Shown here: positions 38,901 to 50,900 of the stretch, piece after piece | Layout: every line of letters starts with the position of its first letter | Numbering within the stretch: the first letter of the stretch is position 1 | NCBI GenBank assembly: GCA_035578175.1 | Contig: JAQMRL010000001.1 | Span: 438,314,639-438,378,638, forward strand | DNA: 64,000 nt | Source: Catonia carolina | Lineage: Eukaryota > Arthropoda > Insecta > Hemiptera > Achilidae | Direction of reading: 5' to 3' | Program-made: the position numbers and the translations under genes | The notes under the pieces: model-generated | The model's input: only the letters and a program-made list of their open reading frames with translations | What the model was told of the DNA's origin: nothing | The model's database searches: none

Positions 38901-41900
38901 TTTATAAATACTCAAATTTTCTGTCGCGTCATGCTGAACTAATATCCTCAATAAGGTATGTTTGTAGTAACAATTTATAAACAAATTTAATATGGTTTTG
39001 TTCAAAATTAAATGGGGTACATGATAGATGTGCCAACTTGGGTAAATAATATAATTATAAACTAGTTATTTTGTGTGAAAGTGAAAAAAAAACAATTTTC
39101 TTCGGTTGCTAGTACTGAATTTAATTTTTTTTTATTTTTAAAAAAAGACAAGCATTAGTTTTGACAATGTATATGCAATTCTTCATCTATTTTTAAGGCA
39201 AGACCAAAATTTCAAGACTCTAGAATAATTACTTTATCTGTAATCTAATTAAACAAATATGCTTGCTTTATAGATGAAAAGTGGCTTGGCATTTTATGCA
39301 CAACCATGGTGAAAGAGGGTGGCACTGAAAGGGTTAAATACAAATTATTAATAAAATTAATTATTATTAAAGTTTGACTGACAGTAAATGTAATGTTAAC
39401 GTACCTGTGCCTTATATATAGCTAAGCATTCAGACAAAGCTCTCACGTCAGCCGAAGAAAAGAAATCATCCTCGTTCTTCTTAACTGAATCCAAATGATC
39501 GCTACCATCCGTCTGGACGATTTTATTCTCCACAATTTGAGCAATGTTATAAATCGGTACAGAAGGATCCGTTTGAACCAGTTTATCTTGACAATGGATC
39601 GCTAATAACCGTTGGTGTTTTGACGAAGGCGTTTCTAACCATAATTCGTTGTTACTATCATTCATCACTAATCCTTCATTCGTTGACAAGGACGGCGTAT
39701 ATTTCGTTCTTAAAGCTGCATCAAGATTACCTGCGATTATGGTAATTACAACAATATTAATCCATAAATTGTACAACAAAATATCTCCCTGAGGAAATTA
39801 AAAATTAACACAAAAATAATATTCCGTCAGTTTTTGATGTATGTTCATACAGAATGAAAATCTGAACACATACACCAATCTTTATAAAAAAAAAAAATTA
39901 TATTAAATATTTGCCCATAACAGACAGGTGGAGTGTGAAATTATTTACACTCAGTCTGTTAGTTGCAGGGCTAAAATAAATAGTTCTGTTTCTTATCACA
40001 TGGTCAGCCAATTAAATGACTGAATCATTTAACAACAGAAGAGGTAGAGGTGCAAAAGACACTAATCAGAGTTATCTCGTCTGAAAGTAATGGATTTCAT
40101 TATACAGCCAGACCCTGTGGTGAATGAAGTGAAAGTGTCATTTGCAGAGTGGAAAATATATGCTTTTCAGAGGGCCCGGCATGCTGATAAGTGTACTTTT
40201 CCACTCAGTGAGTTGTGGCTATGGTAAACCACCTCACTCCTCGATTTACTTAGTAAAACCTCTACAGGTTCAAACCAGCCTTTTGGCTGATGACTTAAAC
40301 AACAACATATTAAATATTGTATATAGTAAAGGTAGTTACTTTTATATGGATTTGAATACTAGACAGTGGTTACCAGTGTACTTTGATGGTGTGGGTTTAA
40401 TTAACCATACTCTCTCAGGAATGGTTGGCCTGGCTGTGTACAAGACTACACTTCATTTACAAGCGATACACATCATCCTCATCTCATTGGGTCATGGGGT
40501 TGCTTATTGTTCTAAATCGAACAGATTGCAACGTACACAAATTAGGAATAATAAAAAAAAAAATTGTATTACAACTGAATGCAAATGTGAATAATTATAA
40601 TTACACAAAATGAAAATGGATATGCATCTGTTGACATTTTTGGCACACTAATTTCTATCTCGGATCAGAACTGGATTTTTCTGTTTCTCGTAAAACTCGG
40701 AACGAGTACCGAAACTGTACAAAGTACCTGAACTTGGTTCTATTGGAACTAGCGACAAGGTGAGTCGTAGGTCACAATTATTTTGCTATTGCGATCTTTG
40801 GCGAACAGTCATAACCGATCAAGTGCACTGTTTACCTTCACCCAACATATCATAAGCAACATAGTGGTAAGAAGAGACGGGAGTGCCAATGTTGATGTGA
40901 CATACTTTGGACAATCATCCCGCAGTGACATCACTACTTTGTTCTTTAAAATATTTTTCTGCTTTCTTTTTTTCTTTAATGTCTGACTGTTCTGCAATTA
41001 CCGCTAACGCAGACGGTGAAGGATGAAATGATTTTTGTAACTTATGAAAATATGCAGTGCCTGAATGGGATTCGAACCTAAGATCGCATTATGAGAGGCG
41101 AGCATGTCACCAACTACGTCAATGCGATCGGCAAATATTTTTCTGCAATTCCAATCGCAGGTGAGATAGTATTTAGTATCAATTACTGAAGTTAACCTAA
41201 AAATATCTGCCTGTACAGTATTTGGTCGTAATATTGTTGTTAAAATCTCTTTGGAAATGTCTTGTTGTTATGTGTGCACATCAGCATGGATTTAAAATCA
41301 GCTAAACCAGGCATGAATTGCTGTGAATTTATCGTTCGAATTACAGTAGAACATCAATAATCTGGATTAATTCGGACCGGATCCCGTCTGGATAATTAAA
41401 TTGTCTGGATTTTTAAAATAAACCAACAAAAGACCTGGTAGATGTCCTCAACGTAAAATATTAGCTACAATTGGCCATAATTCACTGTAATGTTTACGAG
41501 AGAGGAGTGAATAAATAAAACCATTCATATACATATGTAATATGCTTTTCACGGTTGATTAGCTCTGCTCTTCCACACGTTTAGACCAATCAGAATGTTT
41601 GCCAGCATTGTTAGATTGTACCTGACAAACATTACACGTGCATGCGAATAAGAGCCACAATAGTTCACTCTCGTCTTGCATCTTGTACTGAACACATCGA
41701 TTATAGAGCGCGTTAACATGCAATACTTTATAATATAATCAGCTGATTGTATGTTTGTAGGTTATAATTATTATTGAAAGACCAAAAAAATGGCCGACGA
41801 AATATTTAACAGAGCTACAAGAGCAAGTATTGGCAACGTTGCTGGCAAGTCAATGGCTAGCTATAAAGTGGGTAGGGGGAGGGGGCAATACATGCGTTCA

Positions 41901-44900
41901 GAGCTCATCAGCCTCGAAAAATAGTATAGCAAAAGTTTTACATGTTTTACTTAACCTTTTGAGGACTATGTTTTCCAACCTAGAACTCAGCTGATTATCT
42001 ATCTATCTATCTATCTATCTTATTTATTATCTATCTGCTATTTTTTTTTACAAACTTCCACCCCTTGAATACTTATACATGTAAATAACCCTCACATGCA
42101 CAGTCAAGCGCCCATACGTGCATGCGTGCGCACATCATGTGCACATTTATCGTGCCGTACATAAAATGAATTTTCCTATCACTCTCATTGTAATTTTCAA
42201 TATCTGAATCCGGGATTAGTTATACAGTATATTGTAATATATCGTCATCCCGTAGACGCCTACCACTAAAACTAGCCATTTCCACTCGTATAATATACAA
42301 AATACACAATGAAATGAAACCTTCAAAATAAAACAAATATATACACGATTTACATTATAATAAAACTCACTTATACTCACAAGAAATAAAAATTCTTTAT
42401 TAGTAAACTATAAATAAGTATTCTGTATTAGTAAACAAACGGTAGCAAGAAGCTAACACAACTATAAAAACTTTTCGGAACTCATAAGTGAGGTTAGACA
42501 AAACACACATGCTGTTTCAATCGCATAAAACAAAGCCTACTAAATTAATTATTCGTGTATAACACGTAGTAGATGGAGAAAATGATAGATGTCAGCACAA
42601 GTATAAAAACAGAAGCAAACGTACCGGTACGTTCGTAGTATTTTGGATCGAAAAACATGAAACGTACCCATACGTACGTGCATAGTCCTTTACAATCGCA
42701 GAGCAGTAAACGTACCCGTACGTTCGTAGTCCTCAAAAGGTTAAAGGAAAATATACTGCATAGTATGTCTTATTTTATTGACAGTAAATCTAGGCCTACA
42801 AGAAACTAAACTACTGTAAAGTTTATAAGTAATATAACATAAAATTAAAAGACACACAACACCCCACTAGCGCGCACTCCGTCAGGAATGGCGAGTATTA
42901 GTCGTTTTTGGCGCTTTTATATAAATACATATATAATCTGTATGAGCGACAATTTTTTTCACCAGAATCAAATCCGAATTATTGACGCTCTACTGTACCA
43001 CCTCTTTTTTCACTTTAAACATTTCTTTGGAAGCACCTTTGCTACTATATTTGAAAAATATGACAAACTAAAATTATCGTGCTAGGTGTTGGTAAGCCGC
43101 AGACATGCTGCAACAGAATGTCAAATGTTTAAAATTGGAATTTATGATTCAGAAACTGTAATTTTACTTTCACAACTTCTACTGTATTTTCTCCTCTAAA
43201 AACTATTAGTTACTGTTGGCAGAATTACTTGTTTTCACTCTCAATTTAAAATAAATCTGCGTAATATGCACATCACCAAATATGAATACAAGTAGATTTA
43301 TTGATAACAACTAACACAAATAAATATTATGAAAACGAAATACTTACGATGTTCAGTAGATGACATGTCATCAACAGATGACATTAGGAACTGTTCGGCC
43401 AATTCTTCTTTGTCTTCAAAGAAAATGAATTTCACAGTCAGTGCTAACAATAAAATTAATATCACTATTTGGTCTGCACTCACACGAACCCACCTAAACG
43501 AAACAATACAAAAACACTAATTTTAGCATATTTAAAAGAACAAGGTGTTTTTTTTTAATTTCAGAGAAAAACACACAAGTAGAAACAAAACATTAATTTA
43601 CCAGAGGCTATCCGAAAGACTGATGTAACTCCTCAAATATACAAAAGAAAAGTAACCAACTGGCTGATTAATTTAGGGAGAGGGCAGTCTGAGGATTTAA
43701 TTAGTTCTATGTATTCAAACTAATTGCTCTTCCTCTTGTGTCAGCTTAAAATTTTTTTTTGTTAACATTGTCATTGAAAGTCTGCTTCATCCTTTGCCAT
43801 TACATGACATTTTATTTTTAATTTATTTTTTATACTATTATCCTGTTTTTTGTATATTTACGTTAGGAAATTTTGTTGTATGTTTTTTTTTTTGTAAATT
43901 TTTGTTTCTTTTATTTTATGTAAATTTAGTGTAGATATAAAAAGCTATTATTATAGGTAATAGAATAAATAAAATAAACCAACTGATACCCGCGCACAGG
44001 CTAGACCTATGCAAGTATTAGGAAATAGCATAGGAGGATAAGATTCATTGTACTTGTTTTTAGCAATAATAAATAAATAAAATGAGAAAACAATACTAAA
44101 TTTAAAATTGTTTACTTTAAACAATTAAGAGTCACATAAACAATTCAAAAATCAGAATGCACAGTTTCCAAAATCACATCTGCGTATTCAGCCCCATACA
44201 ATTACAGTGCTTAAATCAGATGAGGAGATCCTACAAAAAAAATTAGGAGACCCATCCTAAATGTACATTAAAAACTAGAAAGAGTGAAAGGAAATACGAA
44301 CGTATACCATCTTTGTTTATTCAGTCGTTTATACTTCAGTGTAGGCATAAATGAATCTTTTTGGCTTACTCAGCTCAGAGTCATTCTTAAGGGCTCATTC
44401 TGAAGAGTTATACTATGAGAGGTTTCAGTTGAAGCCTCGACATGGAGTGGGGCTCCAGTACATTTACCAGACAACGCAAATGAATAGGCAGTTACTTCAA
44501 AAGTAACAACTTACTCATAACTGTTTAGAAAGAGCCAATTACTTTGAACAGTACGCTCTTTTTTGTGCCAACACTATTTTACACCACCCAGCTGACATTG
44601 GCACAACAGGTAATTACTTAAAACAAACATACTTCCTCCTTTTCAGTGCCATCTCAATTGAGACTGACAACTAGTTTGGCAGACTTCTTTCTATCATGGG
44701 CTTGATGAAGCAAGGTGTTTCCATTCCTTGATGTTTCATAACCAAAATTATTTTTTTCTATTTATCTCTTGCTTTCCATCAACTTTGCTTTTTAAAATTA
44801 ATTGAATTTGTTACAAAACTAGGTGGCACATGATGCGATCAAGATGTGCAGTCTTCCTAATTTTTACCGTAGCAGTTAGATGAGAATAACTTAAAACATT

Positions 44901-47900
44901 TAAAAACACTGTTAAACTTAAAACACTGGAGAAAATCAAAACGAAAAACAGGATTGCATCAGCAGATGCTGATCTGGTACTTAATTGCTTATTATTAAAA
45001 CATTTTTTAAACATACATACATTAAGCAAGTACGTACGAGGGCAGTCCAGAAAGTCTGTCACGTTTTGATATAAAAAAAAACTAAGTACAAGAAAAAACT
45101 TTTATTATATACATTTGAAAGTGCAACTAAAATGCTATTTTTCTACGTACATAATCACCAAACAAATTAAGACACTAATCATAGCGGTGAACTAATTTTG
45201 AAATGCCAGCGTCATAAAAGTCTACCGCCTGTGATTTTAACCAGTTAGTCACACCCTCCTGCAGCTCCGCGTCATCATCAAAGCGCTGCGTCGCAAGCCA
45301 TGTCTTTATTGTCGGGAACAAGTGATAATCGCTGGGCGCAGGGTCTGGACTGTACGCCGGATGTGAGAAAACCTCCCATTTGAAAGCATCCAGGACTTCT
45401 CGTGTTCGATTTGTCGTGTGTGGTCGGGCGTTGTCATGCAAAAAGAGAATTTTTCCAGTCAACTTTCCTCTGCGCTTGTTTTGGATCACTCTTCTTAACT
45501 TTTCATGTTCGCCGCATTGGTGCAGTTGGTAACGTGCTCGCCTCTCATCATGTGGTCTTGGGTTCGAATCCCATTCAGGCATGGCATATTTTCATACGTT
45601 ACAAAAATCATTTCATCCTTCACCGTCTGAATTAGCAGTAATTGCAGAACAGTCAGACGTTAAACCAAAAAAAAAAAAAAAAAAAAAAAATTAACTTTTC
45701 AAGTGTTTCACAATACCTCGCAGAGGTTATTGTTGTGCCACGTTGCAAGAAATCGATAAGAACTCCTTTCCTGTCCCAAAAAACAGTGGCCATACTTCAC
45801 AACTGGCGGGATTTTGAATTGCGGCGGCTCACATTTTAAATTGTTGTTGAAAAACAATGAAGAGCGACACAGACCTCTCGCTAGCACGGCTGGATAGCCA
45901 CTGAACAGAGAAACGCCGCGGCACCAAAATGGCCACGATAGCTCCGCCCCTAGCGGCTACAACGCAAAACGTGACAGACTTTCTGGACTGCCTTCGTAAT
46001 TAAAGGAAAACGATGAGTATTTACCTCATAAGGTAGCCTTGTAATGCAGCATCATCAGTTGTGTTAGTATTTATGTGGTCGCCACCTGGCACACCGACAA
46101 GTGGCAGATCCTCTTCATCGCCATTGATTCCACGCAGAGCCCACCTGCTGTTCATTTAACAAACATAACACAAAATATTACTTCAGTTTCAGTAAATCAC
46201 ACGATTATTCATGCACTTATACATACATAATTACACATCAACCTGACATTTTACATGGACTAGATTCAAAAAAGTCTGGTGTGAAACACTCACACAACCT
46301 TCTCTTGCTAATGCAAATAATTAACAATAAACCTAACATTAAAAATAAACATAAGAAATAAACAAAAAACTAACCTCAAAACCTTATTTTAATCATAAGT
46401 GAAAAACGCAAAATGAAAATCTACCTCAGTTTGCCTTAAAAATACGGAAAATCACTCTTTCACGCTAAACTAGGCTCTGTAGAGAAAAATGCTATAAATA
46501 AAAGTTGTCGATCTTTTTAAGTTTCTATAAATTTGATTATATACACTTTTGTCGTAAAATGCATTCTGAGACCGATATCTTAAAAAAATTGATTTTTCAC
46601 ACGTTTTCATGAGAAAAAAACAGAAAATCGCTAATTACTGCTAAACTAAGCGTTAAATAAAAAACATGTTTGAAATAAAAGTTTTAGGATTTTAAATTCT
46701 CTACTTTTTTATAATATACATTTTTGCGCTAAAATGCATATTAAAGCCGTAATCTTAAAAAAACAAATTTTTTTACGAGAAAACAGCCTCACCAAGAATT
46801 TCAGGCAACATGGCGCCTACCCTATCTTGTAAAGTACAAAAATCTATCTGGTAAAGTTCAAAAAATTTAGCAAACCAGGCGATTTTTAAAAAAAATCGTA
46901 GGACCAGTTTTTGAGAAAATTGCAAAAAAGTGAAAAATTACACGAATAAACTACTACTTCCGGTTGACCGATTTTGATGAAAATGTTTGTGTTCGGTCTG
47001 GTAGTGGTATGTAACTTAAGTTTCAAGTTTCAAGTTCATACGATGTTCCGTTCTTGAGATATTCTGTTCACACACACACACAGACCAATCGCTAAAAACA
47101 TGTTTTTTGGGTTCAGGGGGTCTGAAAACGTGTAGATCCGGTGAAAAGTGTATTTGTTAAAATCGACATGAAAACTATACTTTCCTTCCTATATATTTAT
47201 AAAGGCAAGAGAAAGTAAAAAACACGAGGAGTCTCTGGAAAGTAAGTACCATTTTATTCTAATACCACCACAGCGCTACAGTTGGCAATCCGCACATGCG
47301 CTCTACATCCTGTAGTTCACTAGCTCTGTGCTGATACCATTACAGTTAATTAGTCTTGTGTTTTTGTTTACTGTGGTCATTTAAAATGTTTAAAACAATC
47401 TATTATCCTCCCAACTGTGAGTGTTAGTCATATTTACCGCGGTTTTTACTTTCTCTTGCCTATATGAATATATAGGAAGGAAAGTATTGTTTTCATGTCG
47501 ATTTTAACAAATACACTCTTCACCGGATCTACACGTTTTCAGACCCCCTGAACCCAAAAAACATGTTTTTAGCGATTGGTCTGTGTGCGTGTGTGTCTGT
47601 GTGTGAACAGAATATCTCAAGAACGGAACATTATATGAACTTGAAACTTAAGTTACATACCACTACCAGACCCGACACGAACATTTTCATCAAAATCGGT
47701 CAACCGGAAGTAGTAGTTTATTCGTGTAATTTTTCACTTTTTTGCAATTTTCTCAAAAACTAGTCCTACGATTTTTTTAAAAATCGCCTCATTTACTAAA
47801 CTTTTTATTCTCTACAAGATAGGGTAGGCGCCATGTTTCCTAAAATTCTGGGTATGGCTGTTTTCACGTAAAAACATTTTCTTTTTAAGATCGCGGCTTT

Positions 47901-50900
47901 AATATGCATTTTAGCGTAAAACGTTATATAATAAAAGTTGTAGAGAATGTAAAATTCTTCAACTTTTACTTTAAACATTTTTTTGTAAAACGCTTAGTTT
48001 AGCGGTAATTAGCGATTTTCTGTTTTTTTTCTCACGAAAACGTGTGAAAAATTGATTTTTTTAAGATTTCGGCCTTGGTATGCATTTTACGACAAAAGTG
48101 TATTTAATCAAATTTATAGGAAATTAAAAGATCTACAACTTTTATTGACAGCGTTTTTCTCTACAGAGCCTAGTTTAGCGTGAAAGAGTGATTTTCAGTA
48201 TTTTGAAGCCAAACAGGTCGATTTTCATTTTCCGTCTTTCACTCATGATTAAAATAAGGTTATGTTAATTGAGGTTAGTTTTTTGTTTATTTTTAATGTT
48301 TTATTACTAATGTTAGCTTATATTGGTCATTATTTGCATTGGCAAGAGAAAGTTGTGCGAGTGTTTCACACCAGATTTTTACATTTAGTTCGATAATTCG
48401 CGGTATTTCAAATGTACGCGCGTTATCTCTGTTAAATTCATCTTGTTATTTCTATTTTGCTGTCTCATTGTGGTGTCGTACATTGATACGTCATCTTTGC
48501 ATCATTCTCCTACTTCTATGTCATGTGCCTACAGCATCCTTTTTCCGTTCCCTTCTCTCAGTGTGCGTTATGACTTACAAACGTTTGGACAGTTACTCTT
48601 TCATTCTCGCACTCCGATACCGTTATTAAAGATTGCTTGATGTTGCATGCTGTGTCGATATGTATAGTCCAGCCTCTGTTAGTTTGCTCCTAATGTAAAC
48701 AAATAATGACGTCATTGAGCATGCACATTATATCAAAATGTATACACGCTGATTAAAAAGTAACAACAAAATTCTTTCAAAAGTATTTAAATAGAAAATA
48801 CTTTTAAAAGTATTTTTCTAAATGAAATTGTTAGGCCTACATCACATCATGGCTGATGTTTTTAGAACTTCTTTTTTTTTTTTTTTTTATTCCTGATTTG
48901 TGTACGTTGCAATCTTCAATTTAGAACAATAAGCAACCCCATGACCCAATGAGATGAGGATGATGTGTATGGCGTGTAAATGAGGTGTAGTCTTGTACAG
49001 ACCCAGGCCGACCATTCCTGAGAGAGTATGATTAATTAAACCCCAACCATCAAAGTGCACCGGTAACCACTGTCTAGTATTCAAATCCGTATAAAAGTAA
49101 CTACCTTTACTAGGATTTTTTTTTTTTTTTTTTAAATTCCTAATATGTGTACGTTGCAATCTGTTCAATTCAGAACAATAAGCAACCCCATGACCCAATG
49201 AGATGAGGATGATAAGTATGACGTGTAAATGAGGTGTAGTCTTGTCCAAACTCAGGCCGACCATTCCTGAGAGAGTATGGTTAATTGAACCCCAACCATC
49301 AAAGTACACCGGTAACCACTGTCTAGCATTCAAATCCGTATAAAAGTAACTACCTTTACTAGGATTTGAACCAGTTACTAGGATTTGAACCAGGAACCTT
49401 CGTCACCGAAAATCAGCTGTTAAACAGGTGATTTTGGCGATGACTTTACCTCTAGACCAACCTGGTGGGTTTTAGTACTTTAAGTATTTATAATTTAAAA
49501 CATAGTTAAATTAATAGGAATACGACATCCGTAAAGTCGTAGACTCTAGCATGCACCCTGTAGTAGTAGGTGGCTTTTGTTTGTTGACAGTAGGAGCAAA
49601 CTAAGAACTGTACTGTAATTAATTCAATTATAATGTACTGTTTCATAAGTGTTCTGTTTGCTAATGAACTTAAGTATTTAGCAAGCGTTGCCTTCGTTAA
49701 ATGTGTTAAAACTAAAAGACTTGATTCAACTGTTGATGCTAAGTTTTTGTGCCATGCTAAGTCTCAGTAGCCATCTCAAATTACGCTACTTTAAGTAATT
49801 ACGTGCATTGATTCCTATTTGTTGCTTGTTCCAATTCGTTTTACCTCAGTTAGTTATTTTCCCGAATTTTCGGTACATTTCTAACATCTTAACCCTTTAT
49901 AGGGCAGTACTACAAGGAAAAATATAAATGTAAAATATTAAATTTGGTTCTATAGGGGCTTCAATAATGTATTTCTAGTGCCAGAGTAGTAAAATATTTC
50001 TTTTATGTTAAGCCCTGTTAAGTATACTTACCAAGGAACGTTTATTGAAATGGGAATCACATAATGTTTAGTGGTAAGATTGCTTATTAAAACAACTTGT
50101 AGTACTATACAACAGAAAAATGTGTAGAATATTTTATATTAACTTTATATTAGCATGAATGCTTGCTTTCCATAAAATCTCGAATTTTCTAAGCACTGCA
50201 CAAAAGTAACAACAAAACAACATGGTTGCGTTTGCTGGTATGAAGCCATACCACATTCCTGTAACTCATGAAGCAAATGGTCTTTGCGCACTAACTTCAA
50301 AATGTGGATAGCCGCCTGCTTACCAGAGAACATCTATAAAACCATAAAATGCCAATAGGTTCAACTACATAGCTTATTCTCAAAAAAATCAACCTTATTG
50401 CCAGTGGTAAGTATACTTACCAAAGACCTATGAAGGGTTAACCGCTATAATTCATTTGGCTGGTGGGAGCTAACCAGCTAACCTCATGCAGGCCACTATT
50501 TAAGAAGCTTAAATTGCTTACAGTTCCCTCCCTCTACATTTTTGAGGTGATTATGTATGTTAGGCAAAATAATTTTATGCAGAATTTCAATGTTCACAAT
50601 CATAACATGAGAAATAGAAATGATTTTTATGTGGCTAATCACTCAACAAAATTGTTTGAAAAAAAACCTACTTATGCAGGGAGAAAATTCATAAATAAAT
50701 TACCCCAATCTTTAAAGTGTTGTGATAATTTGCATTCCTTTAAAAAAAATCTAAAAAATTACTTGATCGGTGAAACTTTTTATAGCGTACAAGAATTTCT
50801 TTGTTGATAGTTAGTGATACATTGTGTGATTCTTATATGTATTTCAGGTGTAATATCTGACGACATATCCTATACTCCTCCTTGAGTGTCCAGGGCGCAA

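Larger units (their letters stand above)
45037..45996 (-). mobile_element. Mariner element holding a SINE-A
   Basis: Inverted repeats ggcagtccagaaagtctgtc + acgttttg; TA flanks (45035-45036, 45997-45998). Related to 15366-16113. The SINE-A lies at 45506-45690. Its right edge is 28 bp from exon 4, beyond that exon's donor. Confidence 0.92.

Noticed and set aside
39731..39788. Longer version of Hmgcr exon 6 starting at 39788
   Set aside because: The frame is open and an AG precedes it, but phase 0 there conflicts with the phase 1 exit of exon 5. The acceptor at 39731-39732 restores the frame.
40142..40594. 150-residue open frame
   Set aside because: It runs through repeat X and a SINE-B copy; no conserved protein features.
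48887..49333. 148-residue minus-strand frame
   Set aside because: It reads through two tandem SINE-B copies, which is why its sequence repeats itself.
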